The notes below the pieces were generated by a model. It was not told where the DNA came from. It saw only the letters and a program-made list of their open reading frames with translations, and ran no database searches. DNA of 45,208 nucleotides, from the NCBI GenBank assembly GCA_903870275.1, contig CAIQCK010000032.1:1-45208 (forward strand), written 5' to 3'. Position 1 is the first letter of the stretch. Each line of letters begins with the position of its first letter. This DNA comes from an uncultured bacterium. Lineage in GTDB: Bacteria; Verrucomicrobiota; Verrucomicrobiia; CAIQCK01. The position numbers were made by a program, and so were the translations under genes. Below are positions 8,511 through 16,672 of this stretch, piece by piece.

Positions 8511-9941
8511 TTATCGCTGCATGCCCGATTCGACGCGGTCGAGGTAAAGGTTCATCGGCGTTCGCGACGGCGCGGCGGTGTCGCCGGGTCCGCCCGTCTT
8601 GAACCAGGGGCCGAAACGTTTGGCCATGTCCTCCGGGAACAGCGACGCCTCCACCGAGCCGACGTAGTTGGCGATGGCGTCGGAGTTGCGGTCGGCCTGC
8701 TGCCTCGCCTGCGCCGCCTGCACCAGCAATTGCTGGAAACGCGGGAGATCGTTTTCCCTCAGCCAGTGGATTGCCTCGACGTAACGGGCGATGACGCCGC
8801 GATAGAGCGGATGAGAGAGCGCGGACATCGCCTGAAGCCGCGCCTCGGTTGTTGCCACGATCGCCGGCAGCGCCTTGGCGTCGTTGCAAAGACTCAGGAC
8901 ATTGTCGAGCGTCGTCACGCCGGGCACACGCTTGGGCGGCGGTGGATGGAACGGCCAGAGGACGGATTTGGTACCATGCCATGCGGAGGACCAAAACCCG
9001 CGAGGAGGCGCCTTGGGTGTTTCATCCGGCGGCACGACCACCACCAGCGCGTCCGCCAGCCGCTGGCGCGTCTCCGCCGCCGTCTGGGCCTGCGGCACGA
9101 TCAGGGAGGCGGCGCGCACCATGACCAGCGACCACCATTTTTCGGCGCCGACCGGATAGCCAAAGCCTTCGCCAAACGCCGCGCGGAACGAGGTCATCCA
9201 ACTTTCACCCGGCTTGAGGCCGAACAGGAACCGTTGCAGTTTCGCGCGGCCGTCGCGTTGGCCGTCGAGCGCCCCCAACAGCGCGTCACATTGCGCGCCG
9301 TAAAGCACGGCGGCGGCCGGATCGGCGGGCGGCCCATCGGCGTTGGTCACGATTCGGAAGTCCGGGAGTTTGTCGGCCGCGAAGGCCTGCTTTAGCGGCT
9401 CGATCATCGCTTCGCGCCGGCGCTCCTCCATCTGGTGCGCCAGCGCCGTCACCAGCCACGGCGGAACGCGCGCGATTTGCTGGCCGCCCTCGACTTTCGG
9501 CAGTTTGCGGTTTGCCATCTCCGCGCACAGCGTGCCCACCACCGCCTCCACGAACCGCGACGCGTCCACGGGCGGCGGCGTCTCGGCCTCGATTTGAAAC
9601 CGCAGATAGCCCGATACCGACACCACCGAGCAACGCAGCGGCGCTTCGTCACCCGGCATCGCCAACGCGCTGCCAGCGGGCCGCCGCCGAAACACCACCA
9701 CCACCGGCGCCCGCCACTTGCCGTCGACGCCCAGCCACGCCACCAGCTTCGAGCGGATGCCTTCGCAAACAGACGCCAGTTCCGCCGCGCGCGCCGCGTC
9801 CGTGCTGAAAGCGTGAATCTGGCCCGAAACCCCGATCGCGCAAGCCAGAGCGTTGGTCGTGTCCGCTGCGGAAACGGGGGTCGCGACGGTGAAAACGCCG
9901 AGGACGGCTGTCGCCAGCAAAATCAGCCGTCGCGGTCGCAT
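8511..9941 (-). CDS. Secreted protein of unknown function
   Basis: A 476-residue protein. The ATG at 9941 is chosen because it opens a clear signal peptide (MRPRRLILLATAVLGVFTVA, cleavage near SAADTT) and lies two bases after the stop of the upstream gene; the longer frame to 10025 would overlap that gene. The mature part is mixed alpha/beta. An ALAHQMEERR segment looks like a worn metallopeptidase HxxxE-type helix, but a true HExxH is absent, so I do not call it a peptidase. Transcribed with the zinc-ribbon gene and the FmdB gene just upstream, which suggests one operon of three. Function not recognised. Confidence 0.65.
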   Translation of the reverse strand: MRPRRLILLATAVLGVFTVATPVSAADTTNALACAIGVSGQIHAFSTDAARAAELASVCEGIRSKLVAWLGVDGKWRAPVVVVFRRRPAGSALAMPGDEAPLRCSVVSVSGYLRFQIEAETPPPVDASRFVEAVVGTLCAEMANRKLPKVEGGQQIARVPPWLVTALAHQMEERRREAMIEPLKQAFAADKLPDFRIVTNADGPPADPAAAVLYGAQCDALLGALDGQRDGRAKLQRFLFGLKPGESWMTSFRAAFGEGFGYPVGAEKWWSLVMVRAASLIVPQAQTAAETRQRLADALVVVVPPDETPKAPPRGFWSSAWHGTKSVLWPFHPPPPKRVPGVTTLDNVLSLCNDAKALPAIVATTEARLQAMSALSHPLYRGVIARYVEAIHWLRENDLPRFQQLLVQAAQARQQADRNSDAIANYVGSVEASLFPEDMAKRFGPWFKTGGPGDTAAPSRTPMNLYLDRVESGMQR

Positions 9942-9943
9942 CG

Positions 9944-10732
9944 TCAGCGCGTCGCCGGACCGACGCTCACGACGACCTTGCCGGGCGTCAACGTGATCGT
10001 GCGAGCGTCTTTCAACACCGCCCATTCGGCGTCGTAGTCAGGAAGTTTGAAGCACGCATTCGCGAATATGCCAGCCATCACATCGCCCGCCGGCAGTGCG
10101 TGCAACGGCAAGCGGCCGATGAATGCCCGGATCCACTTCACCTTCTTGCCATCGCCCGCGTCGGCAAATGAGCCATCGGCGCGCAGGATGATCTCTTTGC
10201 TGAGGCCCGCGACGCGCATCTCGGCGACGCCGATGGCGGTGAAGCGGCCGTTGCCGGCCTCGATCTGATATTTCGTCAACCGCGGCGGAAATTCCACGCC
10301 GCCCTTGTCAGGCGCGAACTTGACCTGCTTCGGCGATCGGGCGTCGTTCAAATAGGAATTGATCTCCTCCTCGGAGAACCCGACGGTCAGCGTCTTGCCG
10401 TCCTGTTGCGCCTGAGACAGCGTGTCGAATTTTCCTTTCATCGCCAGCGCGTGTGCCGAGTCCGTGGAGATGTCGCGCACCGTCGTCGACTGCCACATCA
10501 GCGCGACGCTGACCAGCAGCACCGCCAGAATCGCCAGGCTGATGATTCTCTTAATGATCTGTCCGATCGAAGCGCTGACGGTTGTTCCCCCGCCCTTGAC
10601 GACGACCTCGCCCCTCGCGCCGGTCGCCTGGTCAGCCGTCACGACCATGCTCAAGTCAACCTTCGCGCCGCACTGCATGCAGTGAACCCGCCCGAGCGGG
10701 TTGTCATAACCACAGGCTTTGCAAATAATCAT
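9944..10732 (-). CDS. Zinc-ribbon single-pass membrane protein
   Basis: A 262-residue protein with an N-terminal zinc ribbon (C4-K-A-C7 and C18-M-Q-C21), a linker, one transmembrane segment at about 62-84, and a soluble C-terminal domain of ~175 residues on the other side. The N-in topology with a zinc ribbon resembles many bacterial zinc-ribbon membrane proteins whose roles are unknown. The C-terminal region (EEEINSYLNDAR and following beta strands) is not recognised. It starts inside the FmdB gene's stop (4-base ATGA overlap) and ends two bases before the secreted protein gene, so the three are almost certainly co-translated. Confidence 0.65.
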   Translation of the reverse strand: MIICKACGYDNPLGRVHCMQCGAKVDLSMVVTADQATGARGEVVVKGGGTTVSASIGQIIKRIISLAILAVLLVSVALMWQSTTVRDISTDSAHALAMKGKFDTLSQAQQDGKTLTVGFSEEEINSYLNDARSPKQVKFAPDKGGVEFPPRLTKYQIEAGNGRFTAIGVAEMRVAGLSKEIILRADGSFADAGDGKKVKWIRAFIGRLPLHALPAGDVMAGIFANACFKLPDYDAEWAVLKDARTITLTPGKVVVSVGPATR

Positions 10733-11019
10733 TTTTTTGACCCCGTTTCATTGGAACTTGGTTTGGCAGGAGTGGACTTTGCAGGACTGGCGCTCGTCGC
10801 GCTCGACGAATCTTTCTTGGCGGCTGACTTGTATCCTTCGCTGCGGTAGTCGGTGATGTAGAAACCCGATCCTTTGAAGATCAGCCCCGCGCCGCCGCTG
10901 ATAAGCCGCCGCACCTTGCCCTTGCACTGCGGACAAGTTTTCTTCCGCGAGTCCTTCATGGACTGAAACACCTCAAAGTGATGCTTGCACTTCTCACACT
11001 CGTATTCGTAAGTCGGCAT
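10729..11019 (-). CDS. FmdB-family zinc-ribbon protein
   Basis: A 96-residue member of the FmdB/CxxC-CxxC-SSSS regulatory family. The N-terminus MPTYEYECEKCKHHFEV carries C8-E-K-C11 and the second knuckle C29-P-Q-C32, followed by the family's GGAGLIFKGSGFYITDY block and a low-complexity Ser/Ala/Lys/Pro tail (about 68-96). Named after a formamidase regulator, though most members have no proven role. First gene of a three-gene minus-strand run, divergent from mpl with a 79-bp intergenic gap that must hold both promoters. Confidence 0.9.
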   Translation of the reverse strand: MPTYEYECEKCKHHFEVFQSMKDSRKKTCPQCKGKVRRLISGGAGLIFKGSGFYITDYRSEGYKSAAKKDSSSATSASPAKSTPAKPSSNETGSKK

Positions 11020-11098
11020 ATCGATACATACCAGTGTGCTTCAGCATTGCGGAAAATCAAGTTTGAAAACCCGCGCTGACGCCGTTACCGTCGCTGGC

Positions 11099-12520
11099 AT
11101 GCTCACAGTCGAACCGATTCGCTCCGTCCATTTTGTCGGTGTCTGCGGTACCGCCATGGCCGCCGTCGCCGCGCAACTCCAGCAACGCGGCCTGCGCGTC
11201 ACCGGCTCCGACGAGAACGTCTATCCGCCCATGTCCACGTTCCTCGCCGGACAGGGCATCACCGCGTTCTCGCCCTACGCCGCCGCCAACCTCGACGCCG
11301 CCGGCAAGCCCGACCTCGTTGTCATTGGCAACGTCATCCGCCGCGGCAATCCCGAGGCCGAGGCCGTCCTTGAACGCCGGCTCCGCTATGCCTCGCTGCC
11401 CGATGTCATCCGGGAGTTCCTCATCCGGGGCCGGACTTCCATCGTCGTCAGCGGCACGCACGGCAAAACCACCACCGCCTCGCTGCTTGCCTGGACGTTC
11501 CAGCACGCCGGCCTCGCGCCCGGCTACATGATCGGCGGCATCCCGCTCAACCTCGGCCAGGGTTGCGCATGCCCCGCCGGTGCCCATCATTTCATCATCG
11601 AAGGCGACGAATACGACACGGCTTTCTTCGACAAACGGAGCAAGTTCATCCACTACCTCCCCGACACCGTCATCATCAACAACATCGAGTTCGACCACGC
11701 CGACATTTTTCCTTCGCTCGACGACATCAAACTCACCTTCCGCCGTTTCGTGAACATTGTCCCGCGCAACGGCCTTGTCCTGGCCAACGGCGACGACGTC
11801 AACGTCCGCGCCGTCATCGCCAACGCCCCCTGCCCCATCAAAACCTTCGGCCTCGGCCCCGGCAATGACATTCGCGCCACGGACATCGTCCTCGCCGCCG
11901 CCGGCTCCACGTTCACGCTTGATGCTTCACGCTCCACACTTCACGTCCCGCTTCTCGGCGAATACAATGTCCGCAATGCCCTCGCCGTCGCCGCCGCCTC
12001 GCTGCACCACGGCCTCTCGCAGGAACAAATCCAGGCGGCGTTCTCTGGGTTTCGCGGCATCAAGCGCCGGCAGGAAATCCGCGGCGTGGCCGCGGGCGTC
12101 ACCATTGTGGACGACTTCGGCCACCATCCCACCGCGATTCGCGAGACCGTCCGCGCGTTTCGCGTGCGGTTCGCCGGATGCAGGCTCTGGGCCGTCTTTG
12201 AGCCGCGCAGCAACACCACGCGCCGCTGTGTTTTCCAGAACGAACTGGCAGCCGCTCTCGCCGAGGCCGACGGCTGTTTCGTCAGCAGGGTGAATCGGTT
12301 GGAGGAACTCCCCGAACACGAACGGCTCTCGCCGGAAAAACTGGTTGCCGACATCGCCGCGCGCGGCCGGCCCGCACACTATCTCGACGACGCCGACGCC
12401 ATCGTTGCCGCGATTGTCCCCCAGTTGCGCCCGACCGACGTTGTCGCCGTCTTTTCCAACGGCGGCTTCGGCGGCATCCACGGCAAGCTGCTGGAGGCGC
12501 TCAGTCGCCGACAACCGTGA
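11099..12520 (+). CDS. mpl: UDP-MurNAc:tripeptide ligase (murein peptide recycling)
   Basis: A 473-residue Mur ligase of the Mpl type, which joins L-Ala-gamma-D-Glu-meso-DAP released from old murein to UDP-N-acetylmuramate in the cytoplasm. The start at 11099 gives the normal N-terminus (SVHFVGVCGTAMAAVA, the substrate-binding Rossmann loop). The ATP loop is G119-T-H-G-K123-T-T, followed by EGDEYDTAFFDKRSKF and NNIEFDHADIF, which separate Mpl from MurC; a later DDFGHHPTAIRETV and FEPRSNTTRR fit the C-terminal domain. A run of CACGCTT-like heptamers at ~11919-11955 encodes a loop (STFTLDASRSTLHV). Its 3' end overlaps the convergent yjbQ by 20 bp. Presence of Mpl implies meso-DAP murein. Confidence 0.93.
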   Translation: MLTVEPIRSVHFVGVCGTAMAAVAAQLQQRGLRVTGSDENVYPPMSTFLAGQGITAFSPYAAANLDAAGKPDLVVIGNVIRRGNPEAEAVLERRLRYASLPDVIREFLIRGRTSIVVSGTHGKTTTASLLAWTFQHAGLAPGYMIGGIPLNLGQGCACPAGAHHFIIEGDEYDTAFFDKRSKFIHYLPDTVIINNIEFDHADIFPSLDDIKLTFRRFVNIVPRNGLVLANGDDVNVRAVIANAPCPIKTFGLGPGNDIRATDIVLAAAGSTFTLDASRSTLHVPLLGEYNVRNALAVAAASLHHGLSQEQIQAAFSGFRGIKRRQEIRGVAAGVTIVDDFGHHPTAIRETVRAFRVRFAGCRLWAVFEPRSNTTRRCVFQNELAAALAEADGCFVSRVNRLEELPEHERLSPEKLVADIAARGRPAHYLDDADAIVAAIVPQLRPTDVVAVFSNGGFGGIHGKLLEALSRRQP

Positions 12521-12923
12521 CCACGATCTGCCGCTGCCGGGGTCGCGTGTCAAAATCCACCAGCACCGCTTGTTGCCATGTCCCCAACGGCAAACGGCCC
12601 TCGACAATCGGCATCGCCAGCGACGCACCCATCAGCGCGGCGCGGACGTGGCCGTGGCCGTTGTCGTCGCCCCACGTTCCCTCATGAACGTAGTGGCCGT
12701 TCTCCGGCGCAATCCGTTCCATCGCCGCAGCGATGTCGTGGTTCACTAGTCCCGGCTCAAATTCCAGCGTCGTCAGTCCTGCTGTCGAGCCGATGACCAT
12801 CGCCACGAGTTGACCCGTGCGCACGCCACTGTCCTCCACCAACCGCTGAAGCTCCTGGGTAATGTCGAGGATGTGGTTATTGCCCTTGGTCGCGCGCGTG
12901 ATATTTCCGCTGAAGGTTTTCAT
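12501..12923 (-). CDS. YjbQ/UPF0047 family protein
   Basis: A 140-residue YjbQ-family protein, some members of which show weak thiamine phosphate synthase activity; the true role is unsettled. The start at 12923 is a 4-base ATGA overlap with the bioD stop. Family motifs: SGVRTGQLVAMVIGSTAGL, NHD, ENGHYVHEGTWGDDNGHGHVRAALMG, then LPLGTWQQAVLVDFD. The His/Asp cluster in the centre is the conserved metal-type site. Full length for the family. Last gene of the biotin run, so it may be under the same control. Confidence 0.88.
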   Translation of the reverse strand: MKTFSGNITRATKGNNHILDITQELQRLVEDSGVRTGQLVAMVIGSTAGLTTLEFEPGLVNHDIAAAMERIAPENGHYVHEGTWGDDNGHGHVRAALMGASLAMPIVEGRLPLGTWQQAVLVDFDTRPRQRQIVVTVVGD

Positions 12924-13534
12924 CTCGCTTTTCTGCGCAATGCGTTCGCGAGCGCCTTCACCGACACGAACACCGGTAGCCGCGTCAGCCGCCGGAGCAC
13001 CGTTGCGTTCCGCCGCGCCCCGGCTGCACCCGCCTTGTCCACGTCGTTCAAAATCACCGCGGCGATCTTCACGCCGTGCCGCCGTGCGCTCTCCACGGTC
13101 AGCAACGTGTGATTGATCGTCCCCAAACCCGCACGCGCCACGATGAGGATCGGCCAACCTTGTCGCGCCGCCCAGTCCGCCACCGTCACGCGTTCGGTCA
13201 GCGGCACCAACCAGCCGCCAATTCCCTCGACCAGCAGCAACTCAAATCGTTTCGCGGGCAAACGCACACGCAGCGGCACGCGCCTCCCCTCCAGCCAGGC
13301 CGCCATCATTGGTGCCAGCGGTCGGCGGAAGCATACCGGATTGATTTCCTCCAGCGACAGTTCACCGTTCATTGCCGCGCGCAAGACACGCGCGTCGGCG
13401 CGGTTTCCCGTCGCAAATGGTTTCACCGCCCCCGCGTGGACACCCGCGCGCCGCAGCTCGCGCACCAGCGCCGCCGTCACGAACGTTTTGCCCACGCCGG
13501 TGTCGGTGCCGGTGATGAACACTGTGGTTCTCAT
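12920..13534 (-). CDS. bioD: Dethiobiotin synthetase
   Basis: A 204-residue BioD, which closes the ureido ring of dethiobiotin from 7,8-diaminopelargonic acid, CO2 and ATP. The N-terminal P-loop is G9-T-D-T-G-V-G-K-T; the substrate Lys is in AVKPFATG and the second nucleotide motif is VEGIGGWLVPL, where the family more often has VEGAGG. A C-terminal segment of Arg-rich helix ends the protein. Overlaps bioA by 4 bp and yjbQ by 4 bp, so translation is coupled along the cluster. Slightly shorter than the usual ~220-230 residues. Confidence 0.93.
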   Translation of the reverse strand: MRTTVFITGTDTGVGKTFVTAALVRELRRAGVHAGAVKPFATGNRADARVLRAAMNGELSLEEINPVCFRRPLAPMMAAWLEGRRVPLRVRLPAKRFELLLVEGIGGWLVPLTERVTVADWAARQGWPILIVARAGLGTINHTLLTVESARRHGVKIAAVILNDVDKAGAAGARRNATVLRRLTRLPVFVSVKALANALRRKAR

Positions 13535-14793
13535 CCCAGCACCTCCTCCACCGCCTGCCGCAACACTTCACAGATTCGTCGAAGCTCGTCCGCCGTCACG
13601 CACAGCGGCGGCATGATGACGATGACATTGCCAATCGGACGCGTCAGCACGCCCAACTCTCTCGCGCGCTGGCAAACCCGGATGCCCGCCTTATATTCCC
13701 ACCGATACGGTCCAACCTCCACCGCACCAATGAAGCCGCACTGCCGCACCTCCACGACGGACTTCAGTTTGCAGAACGCCTGCAATTCGTCCCGCAGCAA
13801 TGCAATCTTTGGCTGGAGATGCACCAGCGTTCCTTCTTCCTCAAAGATCGCCAGGCTCGCCAGCGCTGCGGCACAGCCCAGCGGATTGCCAGTATAACTG
13901 TGCCCGTGGAAAAACGTCTTCTGATCCTCGTAGTAACCTAGAAACGCGGTGAATACTCGCTCTCTCGTCAGTGTTGCCGCCAGCGGCAAATAACCGCCTG
14001 TCAAACCTTTGGCCAGGCAGAGAAAGTCCGGTATCACGCCTTCCTGTTCACACGCGAACATGGTCCCGGTCCGTCCAAAGCCCGTCATCACCTCGTCAGC
14101 AATCAACAGAGTTTCATGCTCGTCACACTGCCTGGATACTTGTTCCAGCAACCCTTTCGGCCATATCTTCATCCCTGCGGAGCCTTGGATGAGCGGCTCG
14201 ATGATCACAGCGGCCACTTCGCGACCCTTTTGCCTCATCGTCTGATGAAGCTCCTTCAAATCCGCCACCCGTTCCACTTCAAACAGCAACGGTTTGTACG
14301 CGGCGTGAAACAAATCAATGCCTCCGACACTTACAGCGCCGATCGTATCGCCATGGTAGGCGCCGGTGAAGGCGACAAACCGGCGACGTTTCGGTTCGCC
14401 GAGATGAATCCAGTAGTGCAGCGCCATTTTGATCGCCACCTCGACCGCCGTGGAGCCGTTGTCGCTGTAGAAGACGCGGCTCAACCCGCGCGGCGCGATC
14501 TTGATTAGTTTCTCCGAAAGTTCAATGGCCGGCACGTTCGACAGGCCGAGGAAGGAACTGTGCGCCACTTTCTCCAGTTGCGCGCGGATGGCGGCGTTGA
14601 TGCGCGGATGGTTGTGACCGTGGATGTTGGTCCAGATCGAAGCGTTGGCGTCGAGATATTCCCGGCTTTTCGTGTCCCACAGGCGCGCGCCCTGCCCTCG
14701 ATCGATGATGACCGGCTCCTCTGCCATCCAGTCGCGCATCTGCGTGAATGGATGCCAAAGATGGCGATGGTCTTTGTCAGCCAGTGAATCCAT
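13531..14793 (-). CDS. bioA: Adenosylmethionine-8-amino-7-oxononanoate aminotransferase
   Basis: A 420-residue class III PLP aminotransferase that makes 7,8-diaminopelargonate using S-adenosylmethionine as amino donor. The N-terminal HLWHPFTQM is the BioA hallmark. The start at 14793 is preferred over the open extension to 14871 because the extension is made of a low-complexity repeat. Other motifs: SDNGSTAVEVAIKMA, GAYHGDTIGAVSVGG, LIADEVMTGFGRTG and the PLP lysine in LAKGLTGGYLPLA. Overlaps bioD by 4 bp. Separated from bioF by a ~70-bp repeat-like spacer. Confidence 0.95.
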   Translation of the reverse strand: MDSLADKDHRHLWHPFTQMRDWMAEEPVIIDRGQGARLWDTKSREYLDANASIWTNIHGHNHPRINAAIRAQLEKVAHSSFLGLSNVPAIELSEKLIKIAPRGLSRVFYSDNGSTAVEVAIKMALHYWIHLGEPKRRRFVAFTGAYHGDTIGAVSVGGIDLFHAAYKPLLFEVERVADLKELHQTMRQKGREVAAVIIEPLIQGSAGMKIWPKGLLEQVSRQCDEHETLLIADEVMTGFGRTGTMFACEQEGVIPDFLCLAKGLTGGYLPLAATLTRERVFTAFLGYYEDQKTFFHGHSYTGNPLGCAAALASLAIFEEEGTLVHLQPKIALLRDELQAFCKLKSVVEVRQCGFIGAVEVGPYRWEYKAGIRVCQRARELGVLTRPIGNVIVIMPPLCVTADELRRICEVLRQAVEEVLG

Positions 14794-14864
14794 GCGGGCG
14801 AAGCGTAAAGCCTGGAGCGTCGGGCGTAAAGTGTGATGCGCGACGTAATACGTAATGCGCAATC
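14794..14864 (-). repeat. Low-complexity heptad spacer between bioF and bioA
   Basis: This ~70-bp spacer is built from degenerate units: GCGTAAAG occurs twice and ACGTAATACGTAATGCG holds two ACGTAAT-like units. It stays open in the bioA frame but encodes a sequence unlike any BioA N-terminus. A similar run (CACGCTT, CACGCTC, CACACTT) lies inside mpl at ~11919-11955. It looks like a family of low-complexity insertions. Confidence 0.45.
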
Positions 14865-16034
14865 CTAGCAACGCAATGCCGGCATTGCTTGGATCAAGCC
14901 ATTGATTTGTTGGCTCGTGTGGGCGGCCGTTACTGTCAAACGCAACCGCGCCGCGCCGCGAGCCACGGTCGGGTAGCGGATGGCGGGTGTGAAAAAACCC
15001 TGGTCAAACAAGCGGCGCGAACATTCGACAGCGTGCGTTTCGTCGCCAAGCACCAGCGGCATAATCGCTCCGCGTGGAACTGATTTGAAACCGAGATGCC
15101 CCATCCCGGCTTGGAGTTCGTCAATCCGCCGCCACAAGTCCTCGCACCGCGTCTGCCCCGTGCCGCTCATCACAAACTCCACCGCCGCGCTGGCCGCCGC
15201 GACCATTGCGGGTGGCAGTGCCGTGGAGTAAATCAGGCTCCGCGCGCGATTAATCAGCAGATCCACGAGCGCCCGCGAGCCGCACACAAAACCGCCGACG
15301 CAACCGAGCGCCTTGCTGAGCGTGCCGAGCGTCACGTCCACGCGATCTTCCGCGCCGAGCGCCTCGGCCGCGCCGCGCCGCCGATTTCCATACACGCCGG
15401 TGGCGTGGGCTTCGTCAACCATCAGCCACGCGCCATAGCGATCTTTCAACTCGACGATCTCGCGCAGGGGCGCAACGTCGCCGTCCATTGAGAAAACCGT
15501 CTCGGTGACGATCAACACGCGGCCGTCGCATTTTGCTTGGAGGAGTTTTCCCAGCTTGTCCAGGTTGCCGTGGGGATAGACGCGGATGGTCGCCCCGCTC
15601 TGACGCGCGCCATCCACAATGCTGGCGTGATCGAGCTTGTCGAGAATGACCGTATCGCCCTTGCCGACAAGCGCGCAGATCGTGCCGACGTTGGCCGCGT
15701 AGCCGGAGCCAAAAACGACGGCGGCTTCCCTGCCTTTGAACGCCGCCAGCCGCGCTTCGAGTTCCGCGTAGGGCGCGAGATTGCCGCAAACAAGCCGCGA
15801 CGAGCCCGCGCCGACGCCATAGCGTTCGATGGCGCGTGCCGCGGCCTCGCGCAACAGCGGATCGTTGGCAAGACCGAGGTAATCGTTGGAGGAGAAGTTA
15901 ACGACCTCGCGGCCGTCCACCGCGATGCAGGGGCCTTGCGCGCCTGCGACCGGCCTCAATTGGCGGAAGAGTCCTTCGGCGCGCAGTTCGTCAAGCGCGG
16001 TCGAAGCAAAGGCGTCGAGCTGCATCCCCGTCAC
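14865..16034 (-). CDS. bioF: 8-Amino-7-oxononanoate synthase
   Basis: A 389-residue alpha-oxoamine synthase (PLP, fold type I) that condenses a pimeloyl thioester with L-alanine. Motifs: NFSSNDYLGLANDP, GAGSSRLVCGN, the aromatic-poor FGSGYAANVG, MVDEAHATGVYG (PLP-contacting Asp and His) and TLGTLSKALGCVGG carrying the Schiff-base lysine. Normal length. The N-terminal ATG at 16034 overlaps the stop of the STN-like gene by 4 bp. It is the first biotin gene of the cluster; bioB, bioC and bioH are not in the window. Confidence 0.95.
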   Translation of the reverse strand: MTGMQLDAFASTALDELRAEGLFRQLRPVAGAQGPCIAVDGREVVNFSSNDYLGLANDPLLREAAARAIERYGVGAGSSRLVCGNLAPYAELEARLAAFKGREAAVVFGSGYAANVGTICALVGKGDTVILDKLDHASIVDGARQSGATIRVYPHGNLDKLGKLLQAKCDGRVLIVTETVFSMDGDVAPLREIVELKDRYGAWLMVDEAHATGVYGNRRRGAAEALGAEDRVDVTLGTLSKALGCVGGFVCGSRALVDLLINRARSLIYSTALPPAMVAAASAAVEFVMSGTGQTRCEDLWRRIDELQAGMGHLGFKSVPRGAIMPLVLGDETHAVECSRRLFDQGFFTPAIRYPTVARGAARLRLTVTAAHTSQQINGLIQAMPALRC

Positions 16035-16672
16035 GGCGGCGTCGTTGCGACCGGCGCAGCGGGGGGCGGCTGCGGCTTGTAAATGACCACGGCGTGCGGT
16101 TCGACTTTGTACGTCAACCCGGCGGCGGCGGTGATGTAACGGACTAGGTCGAGCATCGGCACATTGTTCAGATTCAACGTCACCGTCGGCAACACCGCTC
16201 CCGGCGGCGCTTGGAAAACAAAACTCAACGGTTTCTTGTCCGCCGCCAGTTCTCCGCTGATCTGGTGCAGGAAACCCAGCACATCCGACAACGTCGCTTC
16301 GCGGAATTCGACCTTGGGCACGATCATGTTCCGCAAGGGCGCTTCCATCGCAAGCCGCGCGTTCTGAATCTGCCGCAAATAAGAGGATGGGTGCTCGTCA
16401 TTCGGAAATCGCTGCAACAAATCCATTGTTGCCACTTCAGCTTCGTCGTAATGCTGTTGTCGCAACAGCCCTTCAACCTTCCAGCAAAGCGTCTGGAGCA
16501 GTGCCGTGTTGTTACCCGTCGGGGTCGTTGGGGCGGTGTTGACATCGCTGCCGCCGCCGAGGTTGCGAGTGCCGAATCCCCGCGGCGTCGGTGCAGCGAC
16601 CTGTGCCCAAGCTGCCATGGAGAATATGCCGCCCGCCATCAGGAGAACCAGAAACAATCGTTTACAACTCAT
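16031..16672 (-). CDS. Secreted protein with STN/secretin-N-like domain
   Basis: A 213-residue protein. The ATG at 16672 gives a signal peptide (MSCKRLFLVLLMAGGIFSMA, cleavage near AWAQ); the frame is open to 16690. Residues ~30-60 are a Thr/Asn/Gly-rich linker, ~60-110 a helical pair like a tetratricopeptide unit (LRQQHYDEAEVATMDLLQRF), and ~118-200 a beta-alpha domain (VEFREATLSDVLGFLHQIS ... YKVEPHAVVIYKP) typical of STN or secretin N-terminal domains. A Pro/Ala-rich tail follows. Such stand-alone domains are common in Verrucomicrobia and have no assigned role. It overlaps both the amidohydrolase (11 bp) and bioF (4 bp), so it is transcribed within the biotin run although no link to biotin is evident. 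Confidence 0.7.
   Translation of the reverse strand: MSCKRLFLVLLMAGGIFSMAAWAQVAAPTPRGFGTRNLGGGSDVNTAPTTPTGNNTALLQTLCWKVEGLLRQQHYDEAEVATMDLLQRFPNDEHPSSYLRQIQNARLAMEAPLRNMIVPKVEFREATLSDVLGFLHQISGELAADKKPLSFVFQAPPGAVLPTVTLNLNNVPMLDLVRYITAAAGLTYKVEPHAVVIYKPQPPPAAPVATTPP

Noticed and set aside
8511..9941. Secreted protein as a zinc metallopeptidase
   Set aside because: The ALAHQMEERR helix lacks the HExxH pattern and no third ligand is evident.
14794..14871. BioA start at 14871
   Set aside because: The extra 26 codons are low-complexity repeat, and BioA homologues begin close to the HLWHPFTQM motif, as the 14793 start does.
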